This document shows positions 9,998-22,160 of a stretch of 64,000 nucleotides of DNA, one piece after another. The translations under genes and the position numbers were made by a program. The stretch comes from Cryoendolithus antarcticus. Lineage: Eukaryota; Ascomycota; Dothideomycetes; Cladosporiales; Cladosporiaceae. The stretch covers positions 62,001 through 126,000 of the forward strand of contig NAJO01000063.1 in the NCBI GenBank assembly GCA_002077065.1, given 5' to 3'. A model generated the notes under the pieces. That model made no database searches and had not been told where the DNA came from. It was given only the letters and a program-made list of their open reading frames with translations. The stretch's first letter is position 1; the number at the start of each line of letters is the position of its first letter.

Positions 9998-11987
9998 TCA
10001 AGATCCCTCCACGTTTTCTGGGACGCCGGACTTATGCTTCTCTAAAAGTGTGAGCGACGCTACCCAATCAATTTCTGCCAGTGCATCATTGTCCTCAAGA
10101 TCAACGGTCTGGGTAACGATCAGTTCCTATGTTAGGCTCACATCACGATCTGGATTCGACTCACTTCTTCGAGGTACAGCCCTCTTGGATGCTGTTTGAA
10201 CAAGGTGGCTTCTTCAGGCGTGCCGGGAAAGATCGGCTTGTATGCTGGCGCTGGCCGTACATCTCTTGGCTCGAGGCTACAAGACAACTGGACCCGCATG
10301 GGCTTGAAGACGGGATCATCTCCAGAAGTACGCCGAACGCTCGAGGATACTTCATCTGTTGCAGGTCGCTGGAGAGGATAGAGCTTCCGAACGCGCGCCA
10401 TATCTCCTGGAGAGATCGCGACCAACTCGTAGTTCGGATTGCCTCCCATGAAGACATATGGATGATCTTTGTTACTGCTTGCTTTCTCGGGTGGTCTGTT
10501 GTCGTACATCCACGCGATGGGATCTGGACTGAAGGGCAGAGGATCATGTCTATTCTTGCATTAGCGCCGTGAATGCGACAGCTCCTTGCAATTTGCCACC
10601 TACCCGGGCGGAAACCAGCTGGAGTAATGCATGATGGACAGATAGTCGTGGCGACGGCCGTCAATCCAGCCTCGCGGATCGAGCTCTGGTATACTAGCAA
10701 GATCTGACGCAACTACTGGCGCATCAGTCAGGCTCATATGGTGAAGCATGTCCGCTTACTCGGTATGTATTTCGCTCTCAGCTTCGGCGTCTCCCATCTG
10801 TACATTGACATCAGCGTGGCTGACTTTCCTTCATCCGCAAGTGCGGGACCAACTGACATGATCATCATTCTTTCCTCTGGGCTCGAGCTTGCCATGTGTT
10901 TTTCGAAGTCTGGAGTCATCTTTGGAAAATCTGTGCGTATAGTGGCTATGAACTCCGGACCCGACACCTCCTTGATCAGATCGTTATAGCCACTCAGGTT
11001 CTTGATCTCCACGAGCAGAGGCACATCGGGTTCATTACCTGAGAGACTTTGCGAGTCTGCGTTCGACGTCAGTATCGAGCTTCACGGTGGGTATGAAGGA
11101 AGCCCCCTTCGACCGTTCGATGTACTTGGTCGCTGATGCTCATGGCCTAGCCCAATGATATGCCCGAGCTCGTGAGTCGTCGCCATAACCCGTTCCCAGT
11201 ATCCAAATTCAGCTGTGTTAGTTCGGTCGTCGGGATTCCAGTCTTCCGATTTTTCTATCCGAAGCACATTGCTTTTCGTAACGTGATACCCGACCGTGCT
11301 GCTTGTGTCGCTGAATTTCAAGATTTGGACCGAATGCGGGTCCCACCCTGGCGAGGCTGAATGAAATGGGTCAGCGTGTGTCTTCTCCTCAGAGCTTTGA
11401 ATAGTCTCTTACCGCAGATACAGTGGTAATCACCATTGCAAGCCCTATCTGGGGCAAAAACAAGCGATGCTTGACGTGTGCCGGCGGGATCGAAGATAGC
11501 TGGCGTCCCTGTGCACGCGTTAGCTTTCGAGTCCGCACGGGGAGGCGGTGGTGCTCCAACAGTTCTCAATGCCGGCCTTGATGAGCGGCCAGAGCTGCTT
11601 GTATCCTTCTTCCGTTGCGAAGCAAAGCGAAACCACACTCAACTTCTCGCCAAGGTGATCTGTTTCTGTTGTAAGTGTTAGTGAAGAGCTGTTACAAACA
11701 CAATTCCGAGACGAACTTGGCCAAGTCTTCCCCGCACCTCCAAGCTTTCGGCCGTCCTTGATGGCCTTCTTGCGCTCAGCGCTTGTCATGATACTAAGAT
11801 AGCGACGATCGTGTATTGTGGCTTCATTGTCTAGGGGCGAGGTGCTCGGGTCCGACGTAACAGCGTCGTCGAGGTGGTCAATATGGCGACCAGCAGCCCT
11901 TCGTGATACGAATCGGCTGGTCCACACAACAAGAATAGCGAAGTAAGCGATGATAGTCAGATGAAATAGGCGAGACAATGATTGCAT
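9998..11987 (-). CDS. astacin-like secreted zinc metalloprotease (copy B)
   Basis: Deduced as eight exons: 11717-11987, 11561-11665, 11413-11508, 11126-11356, 10760-11056, 10604-10712, 10165-10528 and 9998-10108. Introns are 47-75 nt and phases agree throughout, giving 527 residues. Residues about 5-22 are hydrophobic (signal peptide or anchor). The active site reads HELGHIIGLGHEHQRP, the HExxHxxGxxHExxR pattern of the M12A/astacin branch of metzincins, with three His binding zinc and Glu as base. The Met-turn is SIMHYSS. The start at 11987 aligns with that of copy C; an in-frame ATG at 12080 would bury the leader. Expected to act outside the cell on proteins or peptides. The acidic C-terminal tail depends on the last intron (10109-10164); without it the protein ends at 10138. 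Confidence 0.75.
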
Positions 11988-12188
11988 GACGGATGCAGAT
12001 AGGACGGCGATCAGTGTGCAGCGATCGAAGATGAAGCAATAAAAGCGGAGAGTGGTGTTTGGCTCACTGCTGCAGAACATCTACGCCATGGATACGGCGC
12101 CCTGGATCGTACTTCGAGCAAGCATTGCAGCAAACTGGATGCATGTGCCAACTAACTCATTCAGTCCAAGCTGACGATATGCATCGAC

Positions 12189-13805
12189 TCAGTCGTCCAT
12201 GTCATCTTCCACATCATCCTGAAGAGGGCGTTAGCATCTAGGTGTGAGCTTAGACATATACTAACTGTCTTACCCCATGATCAGGCTGCCCAGCATCGGT
12301 AGTACCGCTGTCCAGCCACAGCTTCTTCGCCTCATCTGATCCCTCATACACTGGCGTCTGCAGTGGTGCTGGTCGTATCGTCGTCGTCACATTTCCCACA
12401 ATCAGCTTGAACGGCTTGAAGGCCAATGTCGTGTTCGCTGCGGCATCTCGGCGAGCCGGCGGTGCTGACCCTGGAGGTAGAGGGTACATCTTCCTCACTC
12501 TTGCAATGTCGCCTTCTGAAACAGACCCCAGTCGCGGGTCTGTACTACCACCGCGCCAAATCCAGGAGTATTTCTCCGTACCGTCGTAATTAATCGTGGA
12601 AGCACGAGCATTGAGGAGTTGAGTCTTCGGATCGCCGAGTGTGGTGCCTTCCCTTGAGAGAAGTCATTCTCAAGACTCACTTGACCGTGATTCGAGCACG
12701 ACTTACCACATTTCCAAGGCGCTCGTATACAGCATCACGGAGTCATAGTCGAAGCTGGGAGTTTCGATCAGTCCTCGCTCTGTCATCTCCTGCTTCTGAA
12801 TCTCTCGGTATGAAGAGACGGATGCTGTAGATTGTCAGTCCACTTTGATGTGCTTCGGAGAGTGGAGATGGGAAACGAGATACAGTCCCAGTACTTCAAT
12901 CCGAGGTTCTTGTCCCTCAGCCTGTCAAGACGCCGTTAGCAATGAGAAGGCTACAGTGTAATTCTCGGAACATACACAGCCTTCAGCCTCTCATCCTGAC
13001 TCAGCCCCCGAAACGCAATTTCATCCCACGCAGCCGCGACCTTCGTCTTCGCCTCCGCATACCCGGGCAAATGTTCGATATTTAGAATCAGATACGGACT
13101 ATTCGGATTGAACACATCGTAGACGCCCGGCCTCTGGTGCTCATGAGCGAGCCCAATTGCATGGCCGAGTTCGTGCGCTAGATGCAGTTTATAGTGCGCC
13201 GCACGCTTTTCCCACTTATCGCCAGCGTAGCCGGAGGGCATGTACGCTGGATCGTAGGAATCTTGATTACGCGCCTGAAAGGTCATATGATTCGGGTATG
13301 GATCCTTCGGGTTGAGCATGTTCGTCCAGCCGAGAGTGCAGCGAGCAGGATAGCCGTCGCGAATGATGAGAGTGTTGAGCTTGTCGATTCCGGGAGTGGT
13401 GCAGATGCACTCGTGGCTCTTGACTGTGCCATCAAAAGGGACACACTGGGGTGCCGGTAGAATGCTAAGGCTGGAGAAAGGATACAACGCTGGTGCCCAG
13501 GTCTGGAGGGCGCCTTGCATCAAGATTGCCAGACGCTGAGCGAGCTGAGGAGTGTCGAAGCAGTAGTAGACGATGCTGCGCGGAGGCTTCTTATCGCAAG
13601 CTGGAAGTTGTGGCCACAGCCCGCGAGTGCCCTTGTAGGAGTCAGCGGCCTTGCTCGATGCAATTTCGTCGTCGGTCCCAAGACTGAACGATCTGCGAAT
13701 CAGCTCCTTGTGATCTGGAGAGCTTGGATCTACCCTGCTGTGGAGCGCGAATGTATACCATAGTGCCAGAAGGGTGGCGAATAGAATCAGGTGTTGACGC
13801 CACAT
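12189..13805 (-). CDS. astacin-like secreted zinc metalloprotease (copy C)
   Basis: Five exons are deduced: 12976-13805, 12884-12921, 12707-12824, 12274-12652 and 12189-12218. Introns of 54, 37-nt-exon-flanking 59, 54 and 55 nt have CTAAC or CTGAC branch points and phases that close to 464 residues. The N-terminus has a hydrophobic leader at residues about 5-20. The zinc site is HELGHAIGLAHEHQRP and the Met-turn SVMLYTS, preceded by FDYD. A Cys-rich stretch before the zinc site could form disulphides. The C-terminus ends in an Asp/Glu run, as in copy B. Unlike B it has no intron directly after the zinc motif and fewer introns overall. With A and B it forms a head-to-tail cluster with about 200 bp between B and C, suggesting tandem duplication. 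Role inferred: extracellular protein degradation; substrate unknown. Confidence 0.8.
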
Positions 13806-14428
13806 CTTCTACGGTTGTGGTGAAATGGCCCAGAAAGTCGTTAGTGTGAAAAGATGTGTGGTATAGCAAGAGGGGCCATATCGCAGCAGATGGTACGAGA
13901 AGGCAAAGAATTCGTCTCCCTATTGACCGCGGTCGAGTCGGATACAGAGCAAGCAAGCTCGGTCAGGCTCGCTTCTCGAACGCTGTGTTTCGAGTTGAGG
14001 TCCAAGACACAGTCCCTTATCACTCATCCCAGCCGCCGGGAATCTCTTGGTGGTGCCGGTAAGCCAGTGGTCACTTCATTCTAACCACGGAAGCTATGAG
14101 CACAGCGGTTTCTTGCAATTCTCCCTTGAAAGAGATCATCTCAATGGAAGACCGCTCTAAGGAGCGCGAATAATCATTGCACGGCTCCTCACAACCGCGC
14201 CGGTACGTCCTTGGAAATACGATGCCCTGAAAGATCGTCAACTTCGCGAAGTGAAAAGTGTGCAGTCGTCGCTATCCGATGGATTAGGAAGGAGCGGAAG
14301 TGGGAGTGATGTTCTTCGGCGTAGTTATCGGATCATCTTGGCTTTGCGACACACTTGCGAGCACATGTCAAAGCAGAGTCGCACTTCCATTCGGCCATTT
14401 CGCTCATGCTATTCGCCAGCGAATCAAA
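13806..14428. other. promoter side of copy C; no gene recognised
   Basis: Contains the 5' flank of the metalloprotease starting at 13805. Plus-strand frames at 13854-14084 lack splice signals and are probably chance. Confidence 0.35.
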
Positions 14429-15267
14429 ATGGCCACATTCCAGTCCCTACCCACAGAAGTTCAGTGGCACATCTTCGAGGACCTTGTCACGATCTCCAGC
14501 CCACGAAGCACCTACCGCCAGGACAGACGGTACTACTGCTGCCTACCTCTACCTCTTCGCTTCCCAACGCTGCTGTCTGGCTTGATGCGTCGAGGGTCGT
14601 TCATCGGGTAGCCCAATCAGGTCTCCGCATGCCTGTCGATTGAGGGGTGCCACATGGCTGGGGAATTGAGGCCGAAGACCTTGTTGTCGAAATTACCCTG
14701 GCGCTGATCACCGGCATCGCAATTTCAGAGGCTGGGGTCTCCACATACGACCCCCAGAACGCTTTCCAGGCTGAGTCATAGCCCATCACTACTATGCTCC
14801 AGAGAATTCACGAAGGCGCTCCATTCGTGACGCGACTCGTTGTAGAGATCATTTGCGTGTCGAGGAACGGTTCCGAGGTGTTGAAGTCAGGGAGGAGTAA
14901 GGCATGGACGAGTCTACTCGATGGAGCGGAGAGAGTCACGTGGGCCTGTGGTGCATCTCTAGAGGCGTTCCCCGTCCGCATCGACGGAGAAGTAGGATCT
15001 TGGGCGAAGGCTGTGGGAGAACCTCTGGTAAACCTGCGAGAGGAGTCTTGGACTAATCGCACGACCCGGAAAACGCATCCACTGTGCCTTAAGCTTACAT
15101 CGGAGGACTCTGGCAATCCTGACGCGATCAGAGGGTGTGAGTACTCCACTTAGACCTCGGAAGGCAAGCAGGACTGGGTGAAGCTGTTGACGGAGATGAA
15201 CCTGCAGACCGCGGCTATGGAGGGGCAGCTTCACGATGAGGATGGACTCTTACGTGTGGCACCTTGA
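14429..15267 (+). pseudogene. broken F-box-like gene
   Basis: The ATG at 14429 opens a frame whose first ~20 residues (MATFQSLPTEVQWHIFEDLV) fit the start of an F-box, the helix set that binds Skp1 in ubiquitin ligases. After about 60 codons the frame ends. From about 14560 another frame carries on with globular-protein composition and hydrophobic strands to 15267, but it is cut by TGA at 14641-14643, TAG at 14779-14781 and TAG at 15151-15153. The mix of one frame change and three stops indicates a dead gene unless several introns remove all three stops, and I found no fitting splice pairs. F-box assignment rests on pattern recognition only. Confidence 0.5.
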
Positions 15268-15467
15268 GAGGAAAGACGGGTATCATGGTAGATCTAAGAA
15301 GTACGGCTACACTTGACATCACCCAATGCAGTCTCCCCGTCCCACCACTATGTCTTCCAAGTGTTCCTTGCGCGGCGACGGGGCAGGAGCTCAGCCATGC
15401 TGCCCTCGGTCGCGGCTTGCAGACCGATCCGTAACCCTACAAGCTCCTCTCCGATCCTGCTCTAGTA

Positions 15468-15914
15468 TTACACCTGCGACCGTTCAAGGAAGATCTCCCA
15501 GGCTTCCATCCTATCTTTCAACTCTTTCCCAAACACCTTGCCTGTCTTCGGCGCACCTCTGTACTTCATGACCCGCCAGTCATACACCCACGGACTATCA
15601 GTCTTGTCGCGATACGTGTGAACGCCGTAGCCCATGTCGACGCGCACCGAGAACTCCAACGGTGCCCACCCATCACGCTTGCCAGTAAGATACTTGCTAA
15701 CAGCCTACGCTACACGCTTCTCCATGCCGGAGCTGTTGTCAGGCTCGATGACAGCCGCGTACCCCCCGTTCTCATTGAAGCCTACCCAGTAGCTGTCAGC
15801 CGCCCGCGTATCAGGAAGTCTCCTATAACTACTAGGATTGCCCGTCAAGCTCCGCGAAATGATCTTCGTCGAGCTCTGCAAGGATGTCGGACCAGCTGTG
15901 GTGCAGAATTCCAA
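15468..15914 (-). pseudogene. broken reading frame, unknown protein
   Basis: A 149-codon frame on the minus strand is open except for one TAG at 15705-15707. The flanking residues on both sides look like one continuous globular protein rich in Tyr, Trp and Arg (for example GYGVHTYRDKTDSPWVYDW near 15540-15600). No start, signal peptide or family is recognised. It lies back to back with another broken frame on the plus strand, and the two may be scrambled remnants of F-box-like genes similar to the one at 14429. Confidence 0.4.
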
Positions 15915-15957
15915 CAGGATGATCTACCAGATCGAGCCCAAGAGTGCAGGATAAGGG

Positions 15958-16710
15958 TTGCTCGCTTGCACCACGCTGTGGTTCGAGTATCGCCCGATTG
16001 CCTTCAAGTACGGCCCCATACACTTCAACTTTCGCCACGGCCTCACATCTGGGCCCTCTCTAGGTACTATCTCCGTGACGGAGTGTTTAATGCGCATCGA
16101 TCTTTCTATCGATCTGGCTGGACTGCGCGATAGGCCCGGGGTCCCATGGATGTTTAGGGCTGTCAAGACACTCGCATATCAACTTCTCGAGCTCAAGCAT
16201 GTTGGACGTCTCGCCGTCGATATCACGCTGATCGACCCTATCACAAAAAGTCCTCACGACTCCTCTCAATCACGAGTTGCAATGTGATCGATTGACATCC
16301 GAAAAGTACTCAACAAGACCCCTTCCAGGCTCCCCTCATTCCGAACGTTTAGCCTAAAGGTACAAGAGAAGTTCGGTACTCGGGCGATACGAAGGACCAC
16401 TCGAGACGACTGGCCAGGCGAGAACCAGATGACGGCGCTGATGCACATGTGTCGCTTTATAGGACACCACGTTGGCGGCTATGAAGCTGAGAAGTACGTG
16501 GACCGCTACATCGACAGCGCTGTGAGCGTCGAGGAGAGGCGCTGGTGGGATAGCATGGACAAGAAGACACGACTTTGGCATTTTCAAGTAAGGAGATGCC
16601 ATTGCAAGAGGAGCGGCGTTGCGAGGCCCGGCATGAGCTACACACACTGGGACAGCAGTGCTGTGGTGAGCCATGAGTGGAAAAGTGCCCATGGCAGAGC
16701 TGGGCAATAA
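15958..16710 (+). pseudogene. broken reading frame, unknown protein
   Basis: The same plus-strand frame is open for about 250 codons apart from a single TGA at 16285-16287. Both halves have convincing protein character: the first is Leu/Ile-rich with repeated beta-type segments, the second carries Trp/Arg/Glu-rich helices. The size and pattern suit the C-terminal part of the F-box-like proteins that are common in these fungi, but I cannot show homology. Either the TGA is a nonsense mutation or an intron whose borders I could not place removes it. Confidence 0.4.
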
Positions 16711-17177
16711 CCAGATCGGCGGCGGTAGGGATTGCATGCTGACACGAAGGCGAGAACGAGTACTGTATGTCAGATAGACAGCGAGGCAGTGAGTACGAGG
16801 TGGCTTTGGGCACTAATTGCGGTGCTGGACTGCCAAAGAGGTCCGCCGTCATCGATCCGATCGCTGCTGTCATAATTGCGACCGAGACTCACCCACGACT
16901 GTGCACGCATCTGCCGAGCTCACGCAAGCAGAACACCGAGTCAAGATCTGCCAACGACAGCATTAGTCTCGCAAAAAGGTTACAATGGAACAGCCTCAGG
17001 TGTGCGAGATTGCTCATCCGAATATGGGTCTCAATAGGATTCCCACCCGCGGCATGCATCCCACAATCCCTTTGTACTGCGCATCCATATCTGACTCTTC
17101 CAAACACCCGTCCTGCATCTTCAACACTCCAATTCCCACAGGACAACTGTCTGCAGCACATCTACATCACCAGCACA

Positions 17178-17654
17178 ATGAGATTATTCATCCTCATCGC
17201 CCTCATCGCGGCCTTCGCGGTCTTCGTCACCGCCGACGACTCGCAGCGCTGCTCGCAAAAGAATCCCAACGTCGTGAACGCTATCGGGCGTTTCTGCCAG
17301 AAGGGCGATATCGTGAGCCGAAGATTCTCCTCTTCCTACTGAAACAGTGGGAAAATACTGACGCAGGCATGACAGGTCATCAACTCCCTCTACGCCTGGC
17401 AGGGAACGATTTCCAACTATCGCAACGACTGGAAGGCTCACGTCTGGATTCGCGGGACTTGCAACCCGCCGCAGTGGGTGCCGCAGAAGTACTGCTTCAG
17501 TCAGGTGGATCAATCTGCTGGATAATATCTGAGGACCGTATGCTGACTGATAGTTTAGCTGTACGATATCTGCGCTAACGGTGGGCCGCATGGTGGTGGA
17601 CGTGGCTGGTACGGCACTAACCGCTGCCAGGAGTGGTCCATTTTCATGGAGTAG
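17178..17654 (+). CDS. small secreted cysteine-rich protein (effector candidate)
   Basis: Three exons: 17178-17312, 17376-17504 and 17559-17654, with introns of 63 and 54 nt (donors GTGAGC and the unusual GTGGAT; acceptors GACAG and GTTTAG). All phases are 0 and the product has 119 residues. Residues 1-19 form a clear signal peptide ending in VTA. The mature chain of about 100 residues has six cysteines, spaced as three pairs that could make three disulphides, plus a Gly-rich loop PHGGGRG near the C-terminus. Size, secretion and cysteine content match fungal effectors and small antimicrobial or adhesin-like proteins; no specific family is recognised. The frame is open upstream of 17178, but the ATG there directly precedes the leader and is the natural start. 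Confidence 0.75.
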
Positions 17655-17754
17655 ATCATGGCGGTGGAGAGGTCATAGGTAAAATATTGTACGCCAATCT
17701 GAGCAGCTTTCCCATGTCCGTGTCTAGTTGTCTCGTGGCTTGAAAGCGAGCATT

Positions 17755-18783
17755 CGCGACATCTGGATGCACATCCACGTTGGCGAAAACGATCGTAAGA
17801 AGGAAACACTGAAGTATGACTTCGACTGCCGTTTCGACAAGTCCCGTAATGCGATCGATTGCGAGCACATTGAGCATAGCTGGAACTCGTACTTGGACTA
17901 ACGGCAGAAACTCTTCGTCAAGGCGCGTCAGCTTGTTATTGCCGCTGCTACTCAGCTCGGTATCAGTCTGGAAACTCTGAAGCTACCGAAAGAAAAGTCA
18001 GGGTCGAGCGGTTGCTCCACACTGCCTCGAAAGTGGTTGCTACCGGGTTCCATGCCGCCCGCCAGTACGACCGCCACTTCCACATCAAGCACCGCCATTA
18101 CGAGCAAGCAGAGCGCCTCTAGTATCACGACTCCTATGCTAGACGTACTCGACCTGAATCACCCTACATGGCTCGAGGTAGCATCTCCAGTCTTACCTCC
18201 AGCAACAAAGATCCCGTTGCAGTGGTCTGACATCAATCCTCTGCGCGCCGACGAGCTACGTATTTGGCGCGAGCCTATCGACGACTCGCAGCTGCCAGAC
18301 CCAGATCGCTCTCTCCAGACTCAATCTGATGCGGTTCTCTCGAGCCTGGACGCGGAAGAAGGGATGAGCGTCGGTGTAGAGAGCGGCGCTGCATTTTACC
18401 GAGGGAGCGACAGCACCAGGGCGTCTCAGCTTCGTGCAGAGACAGTCATAGTCCGGAGTGTAGATCCTACCCACGTAGCATTGGACGCTTCATCCGAGAC
18501 CTTGGCAGCACAGACGCCTCGCACTGTCGAAGGACCACGCGCTGTCGCTACTTTGACGAACGCCAACAATACGTTCCCTACTAACACTGGGAAGGCGAAG
18601 AAGCGTCAACTATTGACAGGCTATAAAAAGGAGCAGCATTCCGACAAGAATCAGCGCAAAGTGACGAGCCATAAGACGAAAACGACTGTAGCTCGAGAAT
18701 TCCCTACTGAAAACCATGCCACTCACGTCAACGCTGGCGATTACCTCCAATATCAAGACTTCTACTTTGACGACGACGGCTAG
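17755..18783 (+). pseudogene. broken member of the C-terminal Cys-motif family (N-terminal part)
   Basis: From about 17755 to 18783 one frame is open except for TAA at 17899-17901. The residues around the stop resemble the corresponding segment of the paralogue at 20063 (helix with Leu-x-x-Leu-Val followed by ATxxGI/V). Downstream the frame is Ser/Thr/Asp-rich and ends in a Lys-rich, then acidic tail. The Cys-motif C-terminal domain of the intact relative at 22161 is missing. The first ATG after the stop is at 18052, giving at most 243 residues if translated from there. I regard it as a decayed copy. Confidence 0.45.
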
Positions 18784-18907
18784 GCTGGTGCCGAGGGATA
18801 CGAAGAAGTCGATCCTATACTCAGCGCCGAAGCTCTGGCGCGCTGGAACGATTCAGTCGGCGTCTACACATCGAAGATAGGTCGCAACGTGTGAAGATCA
18901 TGCGTGC

Positions 18908-19381
18908 ATGGTGAAGCGAGGCTGGCAGACGCGAGGAAACTGGCGAATGGTAGTGCACAGTGCTTATCCATCGGAGGGCAGAATCGGTAGCTTTAAGTGG
19001 TCTCCTGGACCATGGCGGACCGGTAGCCATGGCGAGCAGGTCTTCTTGTGGATGGCTAGCGTTTCCTCACTTCTAGCGACTGCATCCCAGACGACTGGGT
19101 TGGTGATGCGGTGGTGGAGTTCCGGAGGCCGCTTTACAGAGGTATAGCAGTCTTATATCCTCCGAACCTGTATGAATTTCTTCTTACACGGACCTAAAGT
19201 ATGTGAAACAGTATGGGCTTGCACCAGTCATTTCACTGGCAGGATACTAGCGAAAGACCCAACGCTGAAGTCTGTTCTCCTGGAATGGATTGATACTGTC
19301 TACTCGGGTGCTCCCTTCACTGGTGGTGCAGGTATCGATCTGGGGAAATGGAACAGAGGAAATGCATCTATCCTATCTTGA
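18908..19381 (+). pseudogene. broken reading frame, unknown protein
   Basis: A single frame runs from ATG at 18908 to 19381 with one TAG at 19145-19147. Trp-rich first half and a Gly/Ala-rich end. It follows directly on the broken family member before it and may be its displaced C-terminal part, but I could not align it to the intact paralogue. Confidence 0.3.
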
Positions 19382-20062
19382 GTCCATTCATTATAGCTGC
19401 CGCGGCGCGGAGCAATCCTCGCCTTAAGATATGTGCATCTCGATATTCTAGACAAGTGAATGACTCGCGCCCCAGCTTCGACACGCCAAGCGCGGCTTCA
19501 CAGCTGGAACAACTCGGTAGTGGCTGGCGTGCGGTATTAGAGACAGCAAAGCATTCGCACGAAAGTATCATATCGCATCGGCGGCCACGTCACAGGCCGC
19601 ATCGCGAAAGTGCCATCTCCGTGAGCGAGTTCCTAGGTCTCGGATGCTGCCCTCCGTGACAATTCCTTGCACGTATAAACTCCCATGCAGAAGGACATGG
19701 AGACAAAATTGTATAGGTGCCGCTTGCTCCCCTCCGCAAGATGCCCTGACCTCCCAAAGTCGACTGCGTTCTGCGACAGCTTATCATTACAGTTCGCTCT
19801 CAAGTTTCAGTAGGTTTGTTCACTCGTCAGTTTTTGAAGTCACTTCTGTGATCCCAGCAAGCACGTGTACCAATATGCCTTTGAGGAAATTGCGAATGTT
19901 TCTCGTTAGATGCCACTCGTGCTGTGTGTATGTGTCGGTGCCTTACTGTTGCAGAGCCGTGCGATCACATGCAACCATCGCCGCAAGATGCAAATTAGAG
20001 TATTAAGCTCCGTGCGACCGAATTCTCGAACATCTACAACCTATCCACGCACTGTCGGCAGC
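19382..20062. other. no gene recognised
   Basis: Frames here lack protein-like composition. The last part is 5' flank of the broken gene at 20063. Confidence 0.35.
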
Positions 20063-21694
20063 ATGGACACGACACTCATAGAACGTTCGATAAACCCAGC
20101 GAAGCAGAATCCACTCCCATGGACGCCCGACATTCGCCGTGCATTGCTCCTTCCAGCAGATCGCTTCCCTGGCACAAACAAGGGCAAGAAAACCGTCTCT
20201 CCGGACTCGACGAAGGTGATCCTGGTCATGGACTCGCTCTGCGCAGCGTCACTCACGGCTATGGGCACGAACCGGAGCAGCTTCATCGTTCCGGGCGTCA
20301 GAGGCAATGTGCTGGACAGACAATACTATCAGTGGCGGACTGGTAGGGTCCAGCCATCCTGGGAAGGATCTCGACTGCCAAAGTTCGGACATATGCACGA
20401 TACAGAGTTCAAGGATGACCTGGACAGATTAAGGGGTCTTGTCAATGAAGCAGCGACTTCAATCGGCGTGGAAGCACCATTTCCCAACAACGACCTGGAC
20501 TCCCCTACTTCCGTCCCTGCAGCCTTGACCATGGCAGCGAGCACAGCACTACTCGTCCCTAGCCGAGCCATAGGTACCGCGGTGAAATCTTGGAAGGCTA
20601 TCTCGAGACTCGCTGCGCCCAAGAAACAGCGCAGGCCTCGTCGCAACCAAAAGATACCTGTTGAATCGGCTATCGACCTAGTCGCTTCGTCGACAGGAGA
20701 CGAGACTCCCAGCTCACCTACACGGCCAAACCTCAAACGATCTAATCGTCAGCCTGTCTCGTCCACTTCACACACAGCGGTCGGATCAACGGCCAATCAC
20801 GACACTTCCGCGGTGAATCTTGCTGCATCGACGATGGCACGATGGCCCTGACTCCAGTGTATACGAATTTGGCAGGGAATCAGCTCTTGGCACCTGTGTC
20901 AGCTGCCCCGCCCGACGTATTTGTGTCGGCAATGCTGACCAATGGGGAGACAGTCAATGGACACATCGTCCGCGATCGCGGGACGTTCATGACCTACATC
21001 GACACCATGATGCGGCGTAGTCTTGATTCATAATGCTACTGTAAGCTTCGTCCTGGCTGTGTTCCTAGGCGCAGCGTCCGATGAGATCGCAGCAGCTACG
21101 GAACCTAACTCGGTACCCACTGCCTACGTGTTCTTTCGCATCGCAAATTGTCTCGAGCTCGACGTCAGCCCCATTCCGATCTTTCCGCTTATCAAGGTCT
21201 TTGGCTCTGTAGCATCACCACTCCAATCTCTGAACCTCGGAGCCAGAACATGGGCAAAGCCTCTAGCAATGAATCACCACAGCCACCTATCCTGGGTGGA
21301 CGGCGAATCAGTATTAGACGTCACTGTCCCAGGCGTCCAGTCCATTGACACAAGCTCTGAGACCTACCATAGAGGCGGCAAGGTCCATCGTATCGTCCTT
21401 ATCGACCCACATGATCCGCTTGATCCGCAGCTCAGCATTGGGATGAGAATTGATACCATGGTCTGCGATCCTACGGTATGCCCAACCTGCACGCAAGTAT
21501 TTACACAGTCACCACTTCCGGTCTCCACGATGACAATAGGTGGACCGTTCATGGATCATATGGATGTGGTAGCGATGTTTGCACTAGACGGGGCAGAGGT
21601 TACGAGTTTCAGGCTAACAAGGAACGATGTAGTGCTCCAAAGGAGAACACCGGTGGTCATAGGCGAGAGAGGTGTGGTTCTAGGATGGGGTTAG
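20063..21694 (+). pseudogene. frameshifted member of the Cys-motif family
   Basis: Paralogue of the intact gene at 22161. It starts with MDTTL and a W-T-x-D-x-x-R-A-L segment matching MNWTADCKRAL there. The middle part contains a basic, possibly nuclear-localising run (KKQRRPRRNQK near 20620-20660). Homology then moves to a second frame near 20830-20850 and to a third near 21020, so at least two one-base shifts separate the parts. The last part keeps GGKVHRIVLIDP and the signature C-x4-C-x2-C (MVCDPTVCPTCT, around 21460-21495). No introns fit the shifts. Function of the family unknown. Confidence 0.6.
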
Positions 21695-22160
21695 GCGGAG
21701 GGTGAAGATTGGGAGGTAGATGTAGCACATTCGTTTGCCACATGTCGAGGCAGAGAAGAGCAAATTGGGGAGACAGAGATCAGGTGGAGTTTGTAGAAGA
21801 CTGCGAAGAGCCATACCTACACAAGCATAGTTCCCGATTGCTGTCTTAAGAGCCGCGAGACTATGCCAGAAGTCCCACGACCGTCTTGCGTATCCAGGAG
21901 TCTATTAGTGATTTGATCAAGTGTCTAGGTTCCGCGATCACCGACAGGCCATGAACGCGTAAAGAACTGGGCTGCAGCTATTAATGTGCTTCGCACCTTC
22001 CTTTCAATCTTTGTCAATAGAGACATCTCTTGGCCTTTGCGGCTCTGTTGATCTTTGCAGCGCACTCTGGAATTGTAGACCACCCAATCACCAAAGAACG
22101 TTCATCGCGTTCGTTTCTTTCCTCGGTACCAATCCTCACAACCCAATTGTACATATTAAC

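Noticed and set aside
10129..10572. plus-strand gene of 147 codons
   Set aside because: It is the antisense shadow of exons 6-7 of the protease gene, whose homology to copies A and C fixes the coding strand.
16767..17177. N-terminal extension of the secreted protein
   Set aside because: The frame is open upstream, but the ATG at 17178 directly precedes an excellent signal peptide, which would be buried by the extension.
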